A stretch of DNA of 64,000 nt from Hyphomicrobiales bacterium (GCA_900473685.1 UCNE01000003.1:1-64000); one strand, 5' to 3'. Counted from the first letter of the stretch, positions 1 through 8,483 are shown. Notes: a model not told the origin generated them from the sequence alone. Made by a program: numbers and translations.

Positions 1-20
1 CGGCCTACACGCTGGCGTAA
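1..20 (+). CDS. C-terminal tail of an upstream gene (partial)
   Basis: The first bases read as a reading frame ending in AYTLA followed by TAA at 18-20, 54 bases before the next start codon. Only five residues are visible, so no family can be named. The spacing and strand would fit an upstream member of the arabinonate dehydratase operon, but this is inference. It could equally be chance. Confidence 0.3.
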
Positions 21-30
21 CGCATTTTTC

Positions 31-55
31 GCCGGATCGACTGTGTCGATCCGGC
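31..55. repeat. Perfect inverted repeat upstream of arabinonate dehydratase
   Basis: Arms GCCGGATCGAC (31-41) and GTCGATCCGGC (45-55) pair perfectly over 11 bp with a 3-base loop. The T-run (TTTTT) lies before the hairpin, not after it, so it is not a canonical intrinsic terminator on the plus strand. It may be an mRNA processing or stability hairpin, or an operator. Confidence 0.5.
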
Positions 56-74
56 ATGTCAAAGGACAAGGGTA

Positions 75-1814
75 ATGTTCAAGAAAGCACAATGGCCGCG
101 GCAGCTGCGTTCGCAGCATTGGTACGGCGGCACGAGCCGCGACGTAATCTACCATCGCGGCTGGATGAAGAACCAGGGATATCCGCACGACCTGTTCGAT
201 GGACGCCCGGTTATCGGCATCCTCAACACCTGGTCGGACATGACGCCGTGCAACGGCCATCTGCGCGAACTTGCCGAAAAGGTGAAGGCCGGTATCTGGG
301 AGGCTGGCGGCTTCCCGATGGAAGTGCCGGTGTTCTCGGCTTCCGAAAACACCTTCCGCCCGACGGCGATGATGTACCGGAACCTCGCGGCTCTTGCGAT
401 CGAAGAAACGATCCGTGGCCAGCCGATGGATGGCTGCGTGCTTCTGGTCGGTTGCGACAAGACCACGCCGTCGCTGATCATGGCAGCGGCCTCCGTCGAT
501 CTGCCCTCGATCGTCGTGACCGGTGGGCCGATGCTGAACGGCTATTTCCGCGGCGAGCGCGTCGGTTCCGGCACGCATCTGTGGAAATTCTCCGAGATGG
601 TCAAGGCCGGCGAGATGACGCAGGATGAGTTCCTTGAGGCGGAAGCCTCGATGAGCCGCTCGTCGGGCACCTGCAACACCATGGGCACCGCGTCGACCAT
701 GGCCTCCATGGCCGAAGCGCTCGGCATGGCGCTGTCGGGCAATGCCGCGATCCCGGGCGTCGACAGCCGCCGCAAGGTCATGGCGCAGCTGACCGGCCGC
801 CGCATCGTGCAGATGGTCAAGGACGACCTGAAGCCATCCGACATCATGACGAAGCAGGCCTTCGAAAACGCCATCCGCACCAACGCGGCCATCGGTGGAT
901 CGACCAACGCCGTCATCCATCTGCTTGCCATGGCCGGCCGCGTCGGCATCGACCTGACGCTTGATGACTGGGACCGCTGCGGCCGCGATGTGCCGACCAT
1001 CGTCAACCTGATGCCGTCGGGCAAGTACCTGATGGAAGAGTTCTTCTATGCCGGCGGTCTGCCTGTCGTTATCAAGCGTCTCGGCGAGGCGGGCCTGCTG
1101 CACAAGGATGCACTGACAGTTTCCGGCGAAACCATGTGGGACGAGGTCAAGGACGTCGTCAACTGGAACGAGGACGTCATCCTGCCGGCCGAGAAGGCGC
1201 TGACGCAATCGGGCGGCATCGTCGTGGTGCGTGGCAATCTCGCTCCAAAGGGCGCGGTGTTGAAGCCGTCGGCCGCGTCGCCGCATCTGTTGACGCATCG
1301 TGGCCGTGCCGTCGTGTTCGAGGATATCGACGACTACAAGGCCAAGATCAACGATGACAATCTCGACATCGACGAGACCTGCATCATGGTCATGAAGAAC
1401 TGTGGACCCAAGGGCTATCCCGGCATGGCCGAAGTCGGCAACATGGGTCTTCCGCCAAAGGTGCTGAAGAAGGGCATTACCGACATGGTGCGCATCTCCG
1501 ATGCCCGCATGTCCGGCACGGCCTATGGCACCGTTGTGCTGCACACGTCACCGGAAGCCGCCGTTGGCGGTCCGCTCGCCGTGGTGAAAAACGGCGACAT
1601 GATCGAGCTGGACGTGCCGAACCGCCGTCTGCATCTGGACATTTCCGACGCGGAACTGGCACAGCGTCTTTCTGAATGGAAACCGCAGCACGAGCTGCCG
1701 ACATCGGGCTATGCTTTCCTGCACCAGCAGCATGTTGAAGGCGCAGATACCGGTGCCGACCTCGACTTCCTCAAGGGATGTCGCGGTAGTGCTGTCGGCA
1801 AGGACAGCCATTGA
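75..1814 (+). CDS. L-arabinonate dehydratase (IlvD/Edd family)
   Basis: A 579-residue cytoplasmic Fe-S dehydratase of the IlvD/Edd family. It should convert L-arabinonate, and perhaps related sugar acids, to the 2-keto-3-deoxy acid in non-phosphorylative pentose oxidation. Three cysteines expected to hold the cluster are visible: C59 in PCNGH, C127 in VGCDKT and C200 in SGTCNTMGT. The catalytic serine motif RISDARMSGTAYG lies near residue 480. Length and the N-terminal RSQHWYGG motif match the Rhizobium pentonate dehydratase subgroup rather than biosynthetic IlvD or Edd. The ATG at 75 has an AAGGACAAGG ribosome-binding region. An intrinsic terminator follows at 1837-1867. Substrate choice within pentonates and hexonates cannot be fixed from sequence. 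Confidence 0.9.
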   Translation: MFKKAQWPRQLRSQHWYGGTSRDVIYHRGWMKNQGYPHDLFDGRPVIGILNTWSDMTPCNGHLRELAEKVKAGIWEAGGFPMEVPVFSASENTFRPTAMMYRNLAALAIEETIRGQPMDGCVLLVGCDKTTPSLIMAAASVDLPSIVVTGGPMLNGYFRGERVGSGTHLWKFSEMVKAGEMTQDEFLEAEASMSRSSGTCNTMGTASTMASMAEALGMALSGNAAIPGVDSRRKVMAQLTGRRIVQMVKDDLKPSDIMTKQAFENAIRTNAAIGGSTNAVIHLLAMAGRVGIDLTLDDWDRCGRDVPTIVNLMPSGKYLMEEFFYAGGLPVVIKRLGEAGLLHKDALTVSGETMWDEVKDVVNWNEDVILPAEKALTQSGGIVVVRGNLAPKGAVLKPSAASPHLLTHRGRAVVFEDIDDYKAKINDDNLDIDETCIMVMKNCGPKGYPGMAEVGNMGLPPKVLKKGITDMVRISDARMSGTAYGTVVLHTSPEAAVGGPLAVVKNGDMIELDVPNRRLHLDISDAELAQRLSEWKPQHELPTSGYAFLHQQHVEGADTGADLDFLKGCRGSAVGKDSH

Positions 1815-1836
1815 TCTGCACGGCATTTGAAATCGA

Positions 1837-1867
1837 GAAAAGGCGGGGCATTTGCTCCGCCTTTTTT
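1837..1867 (+). terminator. Intrinsic terminator after arabinonate dehydratase
   Basis: GGCGGGGC and GCTCCGCC form a strong stem with an ATTT loop, flanked by AAAA before and TTTTTT after. It starts 23 bases past the stop codon. The layout is a canonical rho-independent terminator for the plus-strand gene. Confidence 0.85.
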
Positions 1868-1902
1868 GCTTCAGGATCCGCGATTGTTGCGGTGATAAAA
1901 AG

Positions 1903-1939
1903 GACTACATAACTATCTACATGTACGGGATATGTAGTC
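1903..1939 (+). promoter_or_regulatory. Operator-like palindrome of the phd antitoxin gene
   Basis: GACTACATA (1903-1911) and TATGTAGTC (1931-1939) are perfect inverted arms, with an inner 8-bp palindrome TACATGTA at 1918-1925. The right arm touches the ATG at 1940. Phd/YefM antitoxins autorepress through such palindromes, so this is the probable autoregulatory site. The element is AT-rich against a GC-rich background. Confidence 0.65.
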
Positions 1940-2185
1940 ATGACAGGAAAGTCGGTCGGCGCAGCTGAATTCAAGGCAAAGTGTCTTAACCTCATTGAAC
2001 AGATGGCCGGTGATGGCGAACCCATCATTATCACCAAACGCGGCAAGCCCGTGGCCGTGCTCTCGCCGGTCCCGGAAACTGCTGCCCGTACCAGCATTAT
2101 CGGCGCCATGAAGGGAAGTGTTCTTACCTATGACGATCCGTTTTCACCGGCGATCGAGGCCGGCGAATGGGATGAGGGCCGGTGA
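1940..2185 (+). CDS. Phd/YefM-type antitoxin
   Basis: An 81-residue antitoxin of the Phd/YefM family. The N-terminal half (AAEFKAKCLNLIEQM, then IIITKRGKPVAVLSP) is the family DNA-binding and dimerisation fold. The C-terminal part, rich in acidic residues and ending GEWDEGR, should wrap a VapC-type toxin. It overlaps the toxin start by 4 bases (GTGA), the usual arrangement for translational coupling. The partner toxin gene is broken (see 2182-2431), so this is probably an orphan antitoxin, possibly still repressing its own promoter. Confidence 0.85.
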   Translation: MTGKSVGAAEFKAKCLNLIEQMAGDGEPIIITKRGKPVAVLSPVPETAARTSIIGAMKGSVLTYDDPFSPAIEAGEWDEGR

Positions 2186-2431
2186 TTGTCATCGATACGC
2201 ATGTGTTGATCTGGGCCGTGCAGGACGATCCACGGCTCGGTGAGCAATCTCGCAAGATTATAGACGACACGACCCGGCAAAGCCGGATTCTGATTTCGGC
2301 GATTACGCCTTGGGAGATTGCGATGCTGGCGGAAAAAGGCCGTATCGCACTTGGGGATGATGTCGGCCGCTGGATAGATCCTTGACTATGGGGCAAAAGG
2401 CCATGTCTCCACCCTTGCCGCTTCGTCATGA
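2182..2431 (+). pseudogene. VapC-type PIN-domain toxin, internal deletion and frameshift
   Basis: The frame from the GTG at 2182 gives 67 residues with the PIN start VIDTHVLIW (D5) and the second acidic motif PWEIAML (E45), then stops at 2385. A different frame starting at 2378 reads ILDYGAKGHVSTLAASS and stops at 2429-2431, which is the normal C-terminal tail of this VapC family. Intact members are about 125-130 residues. Roughly 45-55 codons, including the expected DPADR region with the last two metal-binding acidic residues, are therefore missing and the join is out of frame. The toxin should be inactive. Confidence 0.75.
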
Positions 2432-2443
2432 CCGCGCGTCAGT

Positions 2444-3265
2444 TCACTGACTCTGCGTCTGGCTCTGACCCTGCTGCTCCACTGTCACCGAAACCTTCAG
2501 CGCTTCGCTCGACGAACCATGGATCAGGCCGGAGATCGGTGCGGCATCGCGATAATCCAGCCCGCAGGCGATCCGGACATAGCGGTCGTCCGGGCACATC
2601 TTGTTGGCGGCGTCGAAGCCGACCCAGCCGAGACCGTTGAGATGGATTTCGGCCCAGGCATGGCTTGCCGTCTGCTCGGGATGATCTTGCATCATCAGGT
2701 AACCGGAAATGTAGCGGGCGGGGAGACCAAGCGTGCGGGCGGCGGCAATCATGATATGAGCGTGGTCCTGGCAGACGCCGCTCTTTTGCAACAGAGCCTG
2801 TTCGGCTGTTGTCTCCGTTCCGGTTTCGCCCTGCCGGTATTCGACAAGCTCATGGATCTTTCCCATCAGGGCGTGCATCCTGGCAAGATCGGTATCACCA
2901 TCCATGGCCTTGGCGAGATTGCGGATCGGCTTGGCCATCTTCGTTAGCGGCGTTTCGCGCAGATAAAGCCAAAGCGGCGCATAGGCCTGATGTGCGCCGT
3001 AGACGCCGGCCTTGTCCTCGGTCTCCACTTCGCCGGAAGCGACAACGCGGATGAAGGTCTGGTCGCCGTTGACGCTGACGAGATTGACGCGGTTGCCGAA
3101 ATGGTCGTCATAGCCGACCTCCATCTTGGCGCCCTCGACGGAGGTTTCCCAACTGATGACGGTCTGGCCGGGTTGCGACAGCGGTGTCAGCCGCAGGCGC
3201 TGCAGTGAATATTGAACCGGCTCGGCATAGGTGTATTCGGTGGTGTGGCTGATCTTCAGACGCAT
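2444..3265 (-). CDS. Transglutaminase-like cysteine peptidase family protein
   Basis: A 273-residue protein with a bacterial transglutaminase N-terminal beta domain (about 1-100) and a transglutaminase-like core. The catalytic triad is visible: C165 in SGVCQDHAH, H202 in ASHAWAE and D218 in GFDAAN. There is no signal peptide, so it should be cytoplasmic. It is the last gene of a three-gene operon with the alpha-E and ATP-grasp genes, 21 bases after the alpha-E stop, with a GGGGAG ribosome-binding site. In such cassettes it is predicted to hydrolyse or transfer an amide made by the ATP-grasp ligase. No substrate is known. Confidence 0.85.
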   Translation of the reverse strand: MRLKISHTTEYTYAEPVQYSLQRLRLTPLSQPGQTVISWETSVEGAKMEVGYDDHFGNRVNLVSVNGDQTFIRVVASGEVETEDKAGVYGAHQAYAPLWLYLRETPLTKMAKPIRNLAKAMDGDTDLARMHALMGKIHELVEYRQGETGTETTAEQALLQKSGVCQDHAHIMIAAARTLGLPARYISGYLMMQDHPEQTASHAWAEIHLNGLGWVGFDAANKMCPDDRYVRIACGLDYRDAAPISGLIHGSSSEALKVSVTVEQQGQSQTQSQ

Positions 3266-3286
3266 TGCTCGCTCCCCATCCGAATC

Positions 3287-4225
3287 TCAGTTGAACCGGT
3301 AGCCGTTGGAGATTTCCTCTCCAAGGCGATTGTTATGGCTGATGAAATTCTCGATATACTCGTGCAGTCCCTGATCCATCACATCCTTGATCGAATGGTT
3401 CCGCAGCGACGACAGCGTTTCCTCGGCCGTCGCATGGGCTGCGTGGGCTTCACCATACTCCCGCGCCAGATAGCCGAGATTGCTGACGATCTTGTCATAA
3501 CAATAGGCAAGCGAGCGGGGCATGCGGCCGTTGAGGATCAGGAAGTCGGCAATGTTGGACGGCTTGTATTCCGCCTCGTAGACCCAACCGTAGGACCGGT
3601 GCGCCGAAACCGAGCGCAGGATCGATTCCCACTGGACGTTGTCGATCGACGAGCCGACCTGCGATACGGCGGGCAGCAGGACATAATATTTCACGTCGAG
3701 AATGCGCGCGGTATTGTCGGCCCGCTCGATGAAGGTACCGATGCGGGAGAAGTTGAAAATCTCGTTGCGCAGCATCGTGCCATGAAAGGCACCGCGAATC
3801 AGGCCGGTCTTGCGTTTGATCCCGTCGATGACCTCCGGCAGATCGGCGGGTTTAACCCGCCTTGATAAAGTGGCCTTCAGATCGAGCCAGCATTCGTTGG
3901 TGGCTTCCCAGGTTTCCCGCGTCAGCGCCGTTCTGACCATGCGGGCGTTGTTGCGGCCTGAATCGATGCAGGACATGACACTGGACGGGTTGGACTTGTC
4001 GCGCAGCAAAAAGTCGATGGCGTCGGCGCTGGTCAGCGCTGGATAGAGGTCGTCGTAGATGTCGCGGACACCGGAGCTTTGCAGCACGCCGTCCCAATCG
4101 TCTTCGGTCGCTTCCGAGCGGGTCAGCGACATGCGCAGGCCGGCGTCGATCAGCCGGGCGCTGTTTTCAGCCCGCTCGATATAGCGGAACATCCAGTAGA
4201 GGCCGTTTGCGGTTCTTCCAAGCAT
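3287..4225 (-). CDS. Alpha-E domain protein (DUF403)
   Basis: A 312-residue all-helical alpha-E domain protein. The start MLGRTANGLYWMFRYIERAEN is typical of the family, with further helices such as FSRIGTFIERADNTARILD near residue 165. The family has no proven enzymatic function and is found almost only beside circularly permuted ATP-grasp and transglutaminase-like genes. Its start lies 6 bases after the ATP-grasp stop, with GGAGG inside the end of the upstream gene, so the two are probably translationally coupled. The internal similarity of the ERAEN and ERADN helices suggests a duplicated helical unit. Confidence 0.85.
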   Translation of the reverse strand: MLGRTANGLYWMFRYIERAENSARLIDAGLRMSLTRSEATEDDWDGVLQSSGVRDIYDDLYPALTSADAIDFLLRDKSNPSSVMSCIDSGRNNARMVRTALTRETWEATNECWLDLKATLSRRVKPADLPEVIDGIKRKTGLIRGAFHGTMLRNEIFNFSRIGTFIERADNTARILDVKYYVLLPAVSQVGSSIDNVQWESILRSVSAHRSYGWVYEAEYKPSNIADFLILNGRMPRSLAYCYDKIVSNLGYLAREYGEAHAAHATAEETLSSLRNHSIKDVMDQGLHEYIENFISHNNRLGEEISNGYRFN

Positions 4226-4231
4226 GTGGTG

Positions 4232-5641
4232 TCAGTCCTCCAGAACCCAGGTATCCTTGGTGCCGCCACCCTGGCTGGAGTTCACCACCAGCGATCCGGC
4301 CTTCAAAGCCACGCGGGTGAGCCCGCCCGGAATGATCTGCACCTTGTCGGAAACGAGGACGTAAGGGCGCAGATCCACATGACGTGGCGCGATGCCCTTG
4401 TTGACGAGGATCGGCACTGTCGAAAGCGAAAGTGTCGGCTGGGCGATATAATTGGCTGGCCGTGCCTTCAGCTTTTCGGCAAACAGCGTCCGTTCCTTCT
4501 TGGAGGCTGTTGGCCCGACCAGCATGCCGTAACCGCCGGAGCCATGGACTTCCTTGACGACGAGATCGGCGAGGTTTTCCAGCACGTATTTCAGGCTGTC
4601 AGCCTCCGAGCAGCGCCAGGTCGGCACGTTCTCGAGCAGCGCCTTGCGGCCGGTATAGAACTCGACGATCTCGGGCATGTAGGAATAGATCGCCTTGTCG
4701 TCGCAGATGCCGGTGCCCGGCGCATTGGCGATAGTGATATTGCCGGCGCGATAGACATCCATGATACCGGGAATGCCGAGCGCCGATTCCGGCTTGAACG
4801 TCAGCGGATCAAGATAGTCGTCGTCGACGCGGCGGTAGAGCACGTCGATCGCCTCGTAGCCGCGCGTGGTACGCATCTTCACCTTGCCGTCGATGACGCG
4901 CAGGTCCGAACCTTCGACCAATTCGACGCCCATCATGTCGGCGAGAAAGGCATGTTCGTAATAGGCGGAATTGTAGATGCCGGGGGTAAGCACCGCCACG
5001 CGTGGCTTGCCTTCGCAGCCGGGAGGGGCGAGCGATGCAAGGGAGTGGCGCAGGAGATAGGGATAATTCTCGACGGGGCGCACGCGGTTCTGATGGAAGA
5101 GTTCCGGGAACATCTGCATCATCGTCTCGCGGTTTTCCAGCATGTAGCTGACACCGGAGGGGGTGCGGGCGTTGTCTTCCAGCACATAGAACTGGTCTTC
5201 GCCAGTGCGCACGATATCGGTACCGACAATATGGGTATAGACGCCACCGGGCGGACGGAAGCCGATCATCTGCGGCAGGAAGGCGACGTTGCGCTCGATC
5301 AGTTCGCGCGGCACGCGGCCCGCCTTGATGATTTCCTGCTTGTGGTAGATGTCGTCGAGAAAGGCGTTGAGGGCAATGACCCGCTGCTCGATGCCCTGGG
5401 CGAGTTTTCGCCATTCACGGCCGGAAATGATGCGCGGTATCAGATCGAAGGGGATGAGCTTTTCGGAGCTGTCTGCGTGTCCATAGACCGCGAAGGTAAT
5501 GCCCGTCTTGCGGAATATGTTTTCCGCCTCCCGCGATTTGGCGATCAGGCGGGCCTTGTCCTGGGCTGCGTACCAATCATTGTAAGTCGAGTAAGGCTGG
5601 CGCGGGCTGTTGTCCGCATTCATCATTTCGTCAAATGCCAA
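4232..5641 (-). CDS. Circularly permuted type 2 ATP-grasp protein
   Basis: First gene of the three-gene cassette and the probable ATP-dependent amide or peptide ligase. Visible family blocks are YVLEDNARTPSGVSYMLENR, the acidic metal-binding segment VDDDYLDP, a Gly-rich loop VKEVHGSGGYGM and the C-terminal VVNSSQGGGTKDTWVLED. Three starts are possible: TTG at 5692, ATG at 5665 and TTG at 5641. I chose 5641 (469 residues, beginning MAFDEM) because AAGGGGA lies 8 bases upstream; the ATG at 5665 has only a weak ribosome-binding site. The product peptide is unknown. No Anbu protease gene sits within the window beside it. Confidence 0.85.
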   Translation of the reverse strand: MAFDEMMNADNSPRQPYSTYNDWYAAQDKARLIAKSREAENIFRKTGITFAVYGHADSSEKLIPFDLIPRIISGREWRKLAQGIEQRVIALNAFLDDIYHKQEIIKAGRVPRELIERNVAFLPQMIGFRPPGGVYTHIVGTDIVRTGEDQFYVLEDNARTPSGVSYMLENRETMMQMFPELFHQNRVRPVENYPYLLRHSLASLAPPGCEGKPRVAVLTPGIYNSAYYEHAFLADMMGVELVEGSDLRVIDGKVKMRTTRGYEAIDVLYRRVDDDYLDPLTFKPESALGIPGIMDVYRAGNITIANAPGTGICDDKAIYSYMPEIVEFYTGRKALLENVPTWRCSEADSLKYVLENLADLVVKEVHGSGGYGMLVGPTASKKERTLFAEKLKARPANYIAQPTLSLSTVPILVNKGIAPRHVDLRPYVLVSDKVQIIPGGLTRVALKAGSLVVNSSQGGGTKDTWVLED

Positions 5642-5984
5642 CGGTGTGATCCCCTTTTTTGTCATTTGAGACCAACAACAGGGGCAATGCAAGAAGCATG
5701 CTCAAAAGAAATTCAGGCGGGGGATCGCTGCTTTTTTAGGCGAATGACGGGGCTTCTGCATTGGCTTGCCACCAGTTTCATCATGTTTTTGCGTAAGCGT
5801 CGCCAAGCCATTCCATTCTGGTCCCGCGACGGGAGCCGGATGCTTGTCGCGTGCCTGATTTTTGTGCGGTTAGAAAAATGCGATCCTGCCGCCGCTGAAG
5901 ATAAACATCAGGAATATTGCTTTGACCATCACCGGGCGCGGCCCTATCGCATCCGAAGACGCAAAGATTGCCTCTGGAGTTCGC
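5642..5984. other. Divergent intergenic region, no gene seen
   Basis: 343 bases between the ATP-grasp operon (leftward) and the EamA transporter (rightward). It should hold both promoters. I see no convincing coding frame, no strong sigma-70 boxes and no clear palindrome. A frame opening with TTG at 5922 merely extends the transporter N-terminally and is not favoured. Confidence 0.5.
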
Positions 5985-6875
5985 ATGACCCTCGACCGCT
6001 TGGCGCCCGCCATTTTCGTACTCCTCTGGTCGACCGGATGGGTGATGGCGAAATATGCCGACATCTATGCCGATCCGCTGACATTCCTGGTGATGCGTTA
6101 CATCCTCGCCACGCTGCTGTTCGTCGGGTTCTGTCTTGTCACGGGTGCAAAGTGGCCGAAGACGTGGGCAGCGGCCGGGCATGCGGTCGTTTCCGGTATC
6201 TTCTTGCACGGGCTCTACCTCGGTGCCGTCTGGTGGGCGATCGGGCAGGGCGTACCGGCAGCGATTTCCGGTATTATCGCGGGACTGCAGCCGCTGATGA
6301 CGGCGATTGTCGCACCCGCCCTGATTGGTGAAAACCTTTCTGGCCAGCAGAAGATCGGGTTGACGCTCGGCTTTCTAGGCATAGCACTCGCCGTCATCCC
6401 CAAAGTCCTGGCGATCGATACCGGCATGACGCCGATCCACCTGTTTCCGGTCGTCATCAACATTCTGGGTATGGCGGCTGTGACCTACGGCACGATCTAC
6501 CAAAAACGCCATCTTCAGTCCGGAGACATCCGCTCGACCGCGGCGCTGCAATATGTCGGCGCGCTGATCATCACCGTGCCTGCGGCGTTTCTGCTGGAGG
6601 ACATGCGGGTGATCTGGAGCGTACAGTTGTTTGCGGCGTTGGCCTGGGCCGTGCTCGGCCTGTCGATGGGGGCAATTGCCCTGCTGCTCTATCTGATCCG
6701 GCGCGGCCAGGTCTCGAAAGCCGCTTCGCTGATCTATCTGGTCCCACCGCTCGCCGCACTCCAGGCCTGGCTATTGTTTGATGAAGCGCTGACATTGCCG
6801 ATGATCATCGGGACGGTCGTCGCGGTGGCTGGCGTTTATCTCACCAATCGTAAGCCGGCGGCGGTTCCGGCATAA
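5985..6875 (+). CDS. EamA/DMT family transporter
   Basis: A 296-residue inner-membrane protein with about ten hydrophobic segments and the two tandem EamA repeats of the drug/metabolite transporter superfamily. The first repeat begins APAIFVLLWSTGWVMAKYA, and the second carries the conserved membrane-end sequence near LLLYLIRRGQ. The ATG at 5985 has GGAG 6 bases upstream and begins MTLDRLAP, normal for the family. The substrate cannot be predicted. It faces the helicase gene across a shared bidirectional terminator. Confidence 0.85.
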   Translation: MTLDRLAPAIFVLLWSTGWVMAKYADIYADPLTFLVMRYILATLLFVGFCLVTGAKWPKTWAAAGHAVVSGIFLHGLYLGAVWWAIGQGVPAAISGIIAGLQPLMTAIVAPALIGENLSGQQKIGLTLGFLGIALAVIPKVLAIDTGMTPIHLFPVVINILGMAAVTYGTIYQKRHLQSGDIRSTAALQYVGALIITVPAAFLLEDMRVIWSVQLFAALAWAVLGLSMGAIALLLYLIRRGQVSKAASLIYLVPPLAALQAWLLFDEALTLPMIIGTVVAVAGVYLTNRKPAAVPA

Positions 6876-6876
6876 A

Positions 6877-6905
6877 AAAAACGGCGGGTCCAGCCCGCCG
6901 TTCTT
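6877..6905. terminator. Bidirectional intrinsic terminator
   Basis: ACGGCGGG (6881-6888) and CCCGCCGT (6894-6901) form an 8-bp stem with a TCCAG loop. An A-run precedes it, giving a T-run on the minus strand, and TTCTT follows on the plus strand. It lies between the convergent transporter and helicase genes and probably serves both, more strongly for the minus-strand helicase. Confidence 0.75.
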
Positions 6906-6926
6906 CAATTCACTATGGCGAAAAGC

Positions 6927-8483
6927 TTATGCCTCGTCGCGGCGCGGGGCAGCGTTGGTGCGCTTGCGCTGACCCTGGGAACCGGCGCCGCCTTCGCGGC
7001 TCTGGCCACCAGCGGCGTTGCCGCCGCCATGGTTGCGGTTGCGCCATTCGCCCTGCTTCTGGCCGGGGCGTCCATTGCGGTTGCCGCCGGGACGCTTGGC
7101 AAGGGCAGTTTCGTGGGCAGCCTGTGCAGCCGGACCCTGGCCCTTGCGGTGCGGCTTCTTCGGCGAGGCGTTGTCGCCAGCCAAGAGATCGTCACCGGCA
7201 AACGGGCTCGGAGCCGAACGCTCAGTGCGGTGCACGTTGTCGCTGCCACCCTGCGGGCGCGGACGGCGCTCGTTGTGGCCGTTGCCGGCCGGACGCGCGG
7301 CGTTGCGGGCACCGTTGCCGCCGCGGGCACCCTTCGGGCGGGCGCGGTCGGCCGGAACTTCACCGCTGGCAACTTCGATGTCGATCTTCATCAGGCGTTC
7401 GATGTCACGCAGCAGGCGGATTTCGTCCGGTGCGCAGAAAGCGATGGCAATACCGTCACGGCCAGCGCGGGCCGTACGGCCGATGCGGTGAACGTAGGCA
7501 TCCGGCACTTCCGGCAGGTCGTAGTTGTAGACGTGGGTAACACCCGGAATGTCGATGCCGCGGGCCGCAACGTCGGTGGCGACGAGAACGCGGGTGGCAC
7601 CATCACGGAAGGCCTTGAGCGCACGCTCGCGCTGGCCCTGGCTCTTGTTGCCGTGGATCGAGGCGACGGAGAAGCCGACATGTTCCAGGTGCTTCATCAG
7701 CTTTTCGGCGCCATGCTTGGTGCGCGAAAAGACCATGGCGCGGCCATCGGGATTTTCGGTCAGGGTCTTCTTGAGGATTTCGGTCTTCTGGCTGGCGCCT
7801 TGGACGAAGTGAACGAACTGCTCGACCTTGTCGGCAGCCTTGCCCGGAGGCGAAACTTCGACGCGCTTCGGGTTGCTCAGGTATTCGGCCGACAGATCAG
7901 CAATCGCCTTCGGCATGGTGGCCGAAAACAGTAGCGTCTGGCGGTTCTTCGGCACCAGCTTGGAAATCTTGCGCAGGTCATGGATGAAGCCCAGGTCCAG
8001 CATCTGGTCGGCTTCGTCGAGGACGAGATAACGGGCCTGCGTCAGGGTCACGGCCTTGCGGGCAATGAGGTCGAGAAGACGGCCAGGCGTGGCGACGAGG
8101 ATGTCGACGCCACGGGAAAGCTGCTCGGACTGCTTGTTGATCGAAGCACCGCCGACGACGAGGCCGATCTTGATCGGGGTCTTCTTGACGAAGTCCTTCA
8201 GGTTGGCCGCGATCTGGTTGACCAGTTCGCGGGTCGGGGCGAGAACGAGGGCGCGGATATTGCGCGGGTCGGGGCGCTTGCCGTCGGCCATCATCTTTTC
8301 GATCATCGGCAGGCCGAAAGCGGCCGTCTTGCCGGTGCCGGTCTGGGCAAGACCGATCAGGTCATGGCCTTCCATAACAAGCGGAATGGATTCGGCCTGA
8401 ATCGGTGTCGGCGTTTCGAACCCGAGGGAGGCGAGGGTCGAAAGCACGTGCTCGGAGAGGCCAAGGTCTTTGAAAGTGGTCAA
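6927..8483 (-). CDS. DEAD-box RNA helicase (RhlE-like)
   Basis: A 518-residue ATP-dependent RNA helicase. Ordered motifs are visible: Q motif GFETPTPIQ, Walker A AQTGTGKT, PTRELVNQI, TPGRLLD, DEAD, SAT, then RVLVATDVAARGIDIPG and HRIGRTARAG. The helicase core ends near residue 370. The remaining 150 residues are basic and rich in Gly, Arg, Asn and Pro, a low-complexity RNA-binding tail. It probably helps ribosome assembly or cold-stress mRNA unwinding. The start is TTG at 8483, with AAAAGG 8 bases upstream and the typical opening MTTFKDLGLS. The TTG at 8507 has no such site. Confidence 0.9.
   Translation of the reverse strand: MTTFKDLGLSEHVLSTLASLGFETPTPIQAESIPLVMEGHDLIGLAQTGTGKTAAFGLPMIEKMMADGKRPDPRNIRALVLAPTRELVNQIAANLKDFVKKTPIKIGLVVGGASINKQSEQLSRGVDILVATPGRLLDLIARKAVTLTQARYLVLDEADQMLDLGFIHDLRKISKLVPKNRQTLLFSATMPKAIADLSAEYLSNPKRVEVSPPGKAADKVEQFVHFVQGASQKTEILKKTLTENPDGRAMVFSRTKHGAEKLMKHLEHVGFSVASIHGNKSQGQRERALKAFRDGATRVLVATDVAARGIDIPGVTHVYNYDLPEVPDAYVHRIGRTARAGRDGIAIAFCAPDEIRLLRDIERLMKIDIEVASGEVPADRARPKGARGGNGARNAARPAGNGHNERRPRPQGGSDNVHRTERSAPSPFAGDDLLAGDNASPKKPHRKGQGPAAQAAHETALAKRPGGNRNGRPGQKQGEWRNRNHGGGNAAGGQSREGGAGSQGQRKRTNAAPRRDEA

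Noticed and set aside
4079..6331. Long plus-strand frame of 750 codons
   Set aside because: It lies antisense to the ATP-grasp gene and overlaps the alpha-E gene. Its residue composition is that of a codon-bias shadow, whereas the opposite strand shows clear family motifs.
6915..7934. Plus-strand frame of 339 codons
   Set aside because: Antisense to the repeat-rich C-terminal end of the DEAD-box helicase. Ala/Gly/Val-rich composition mirrors that low-complexity region.
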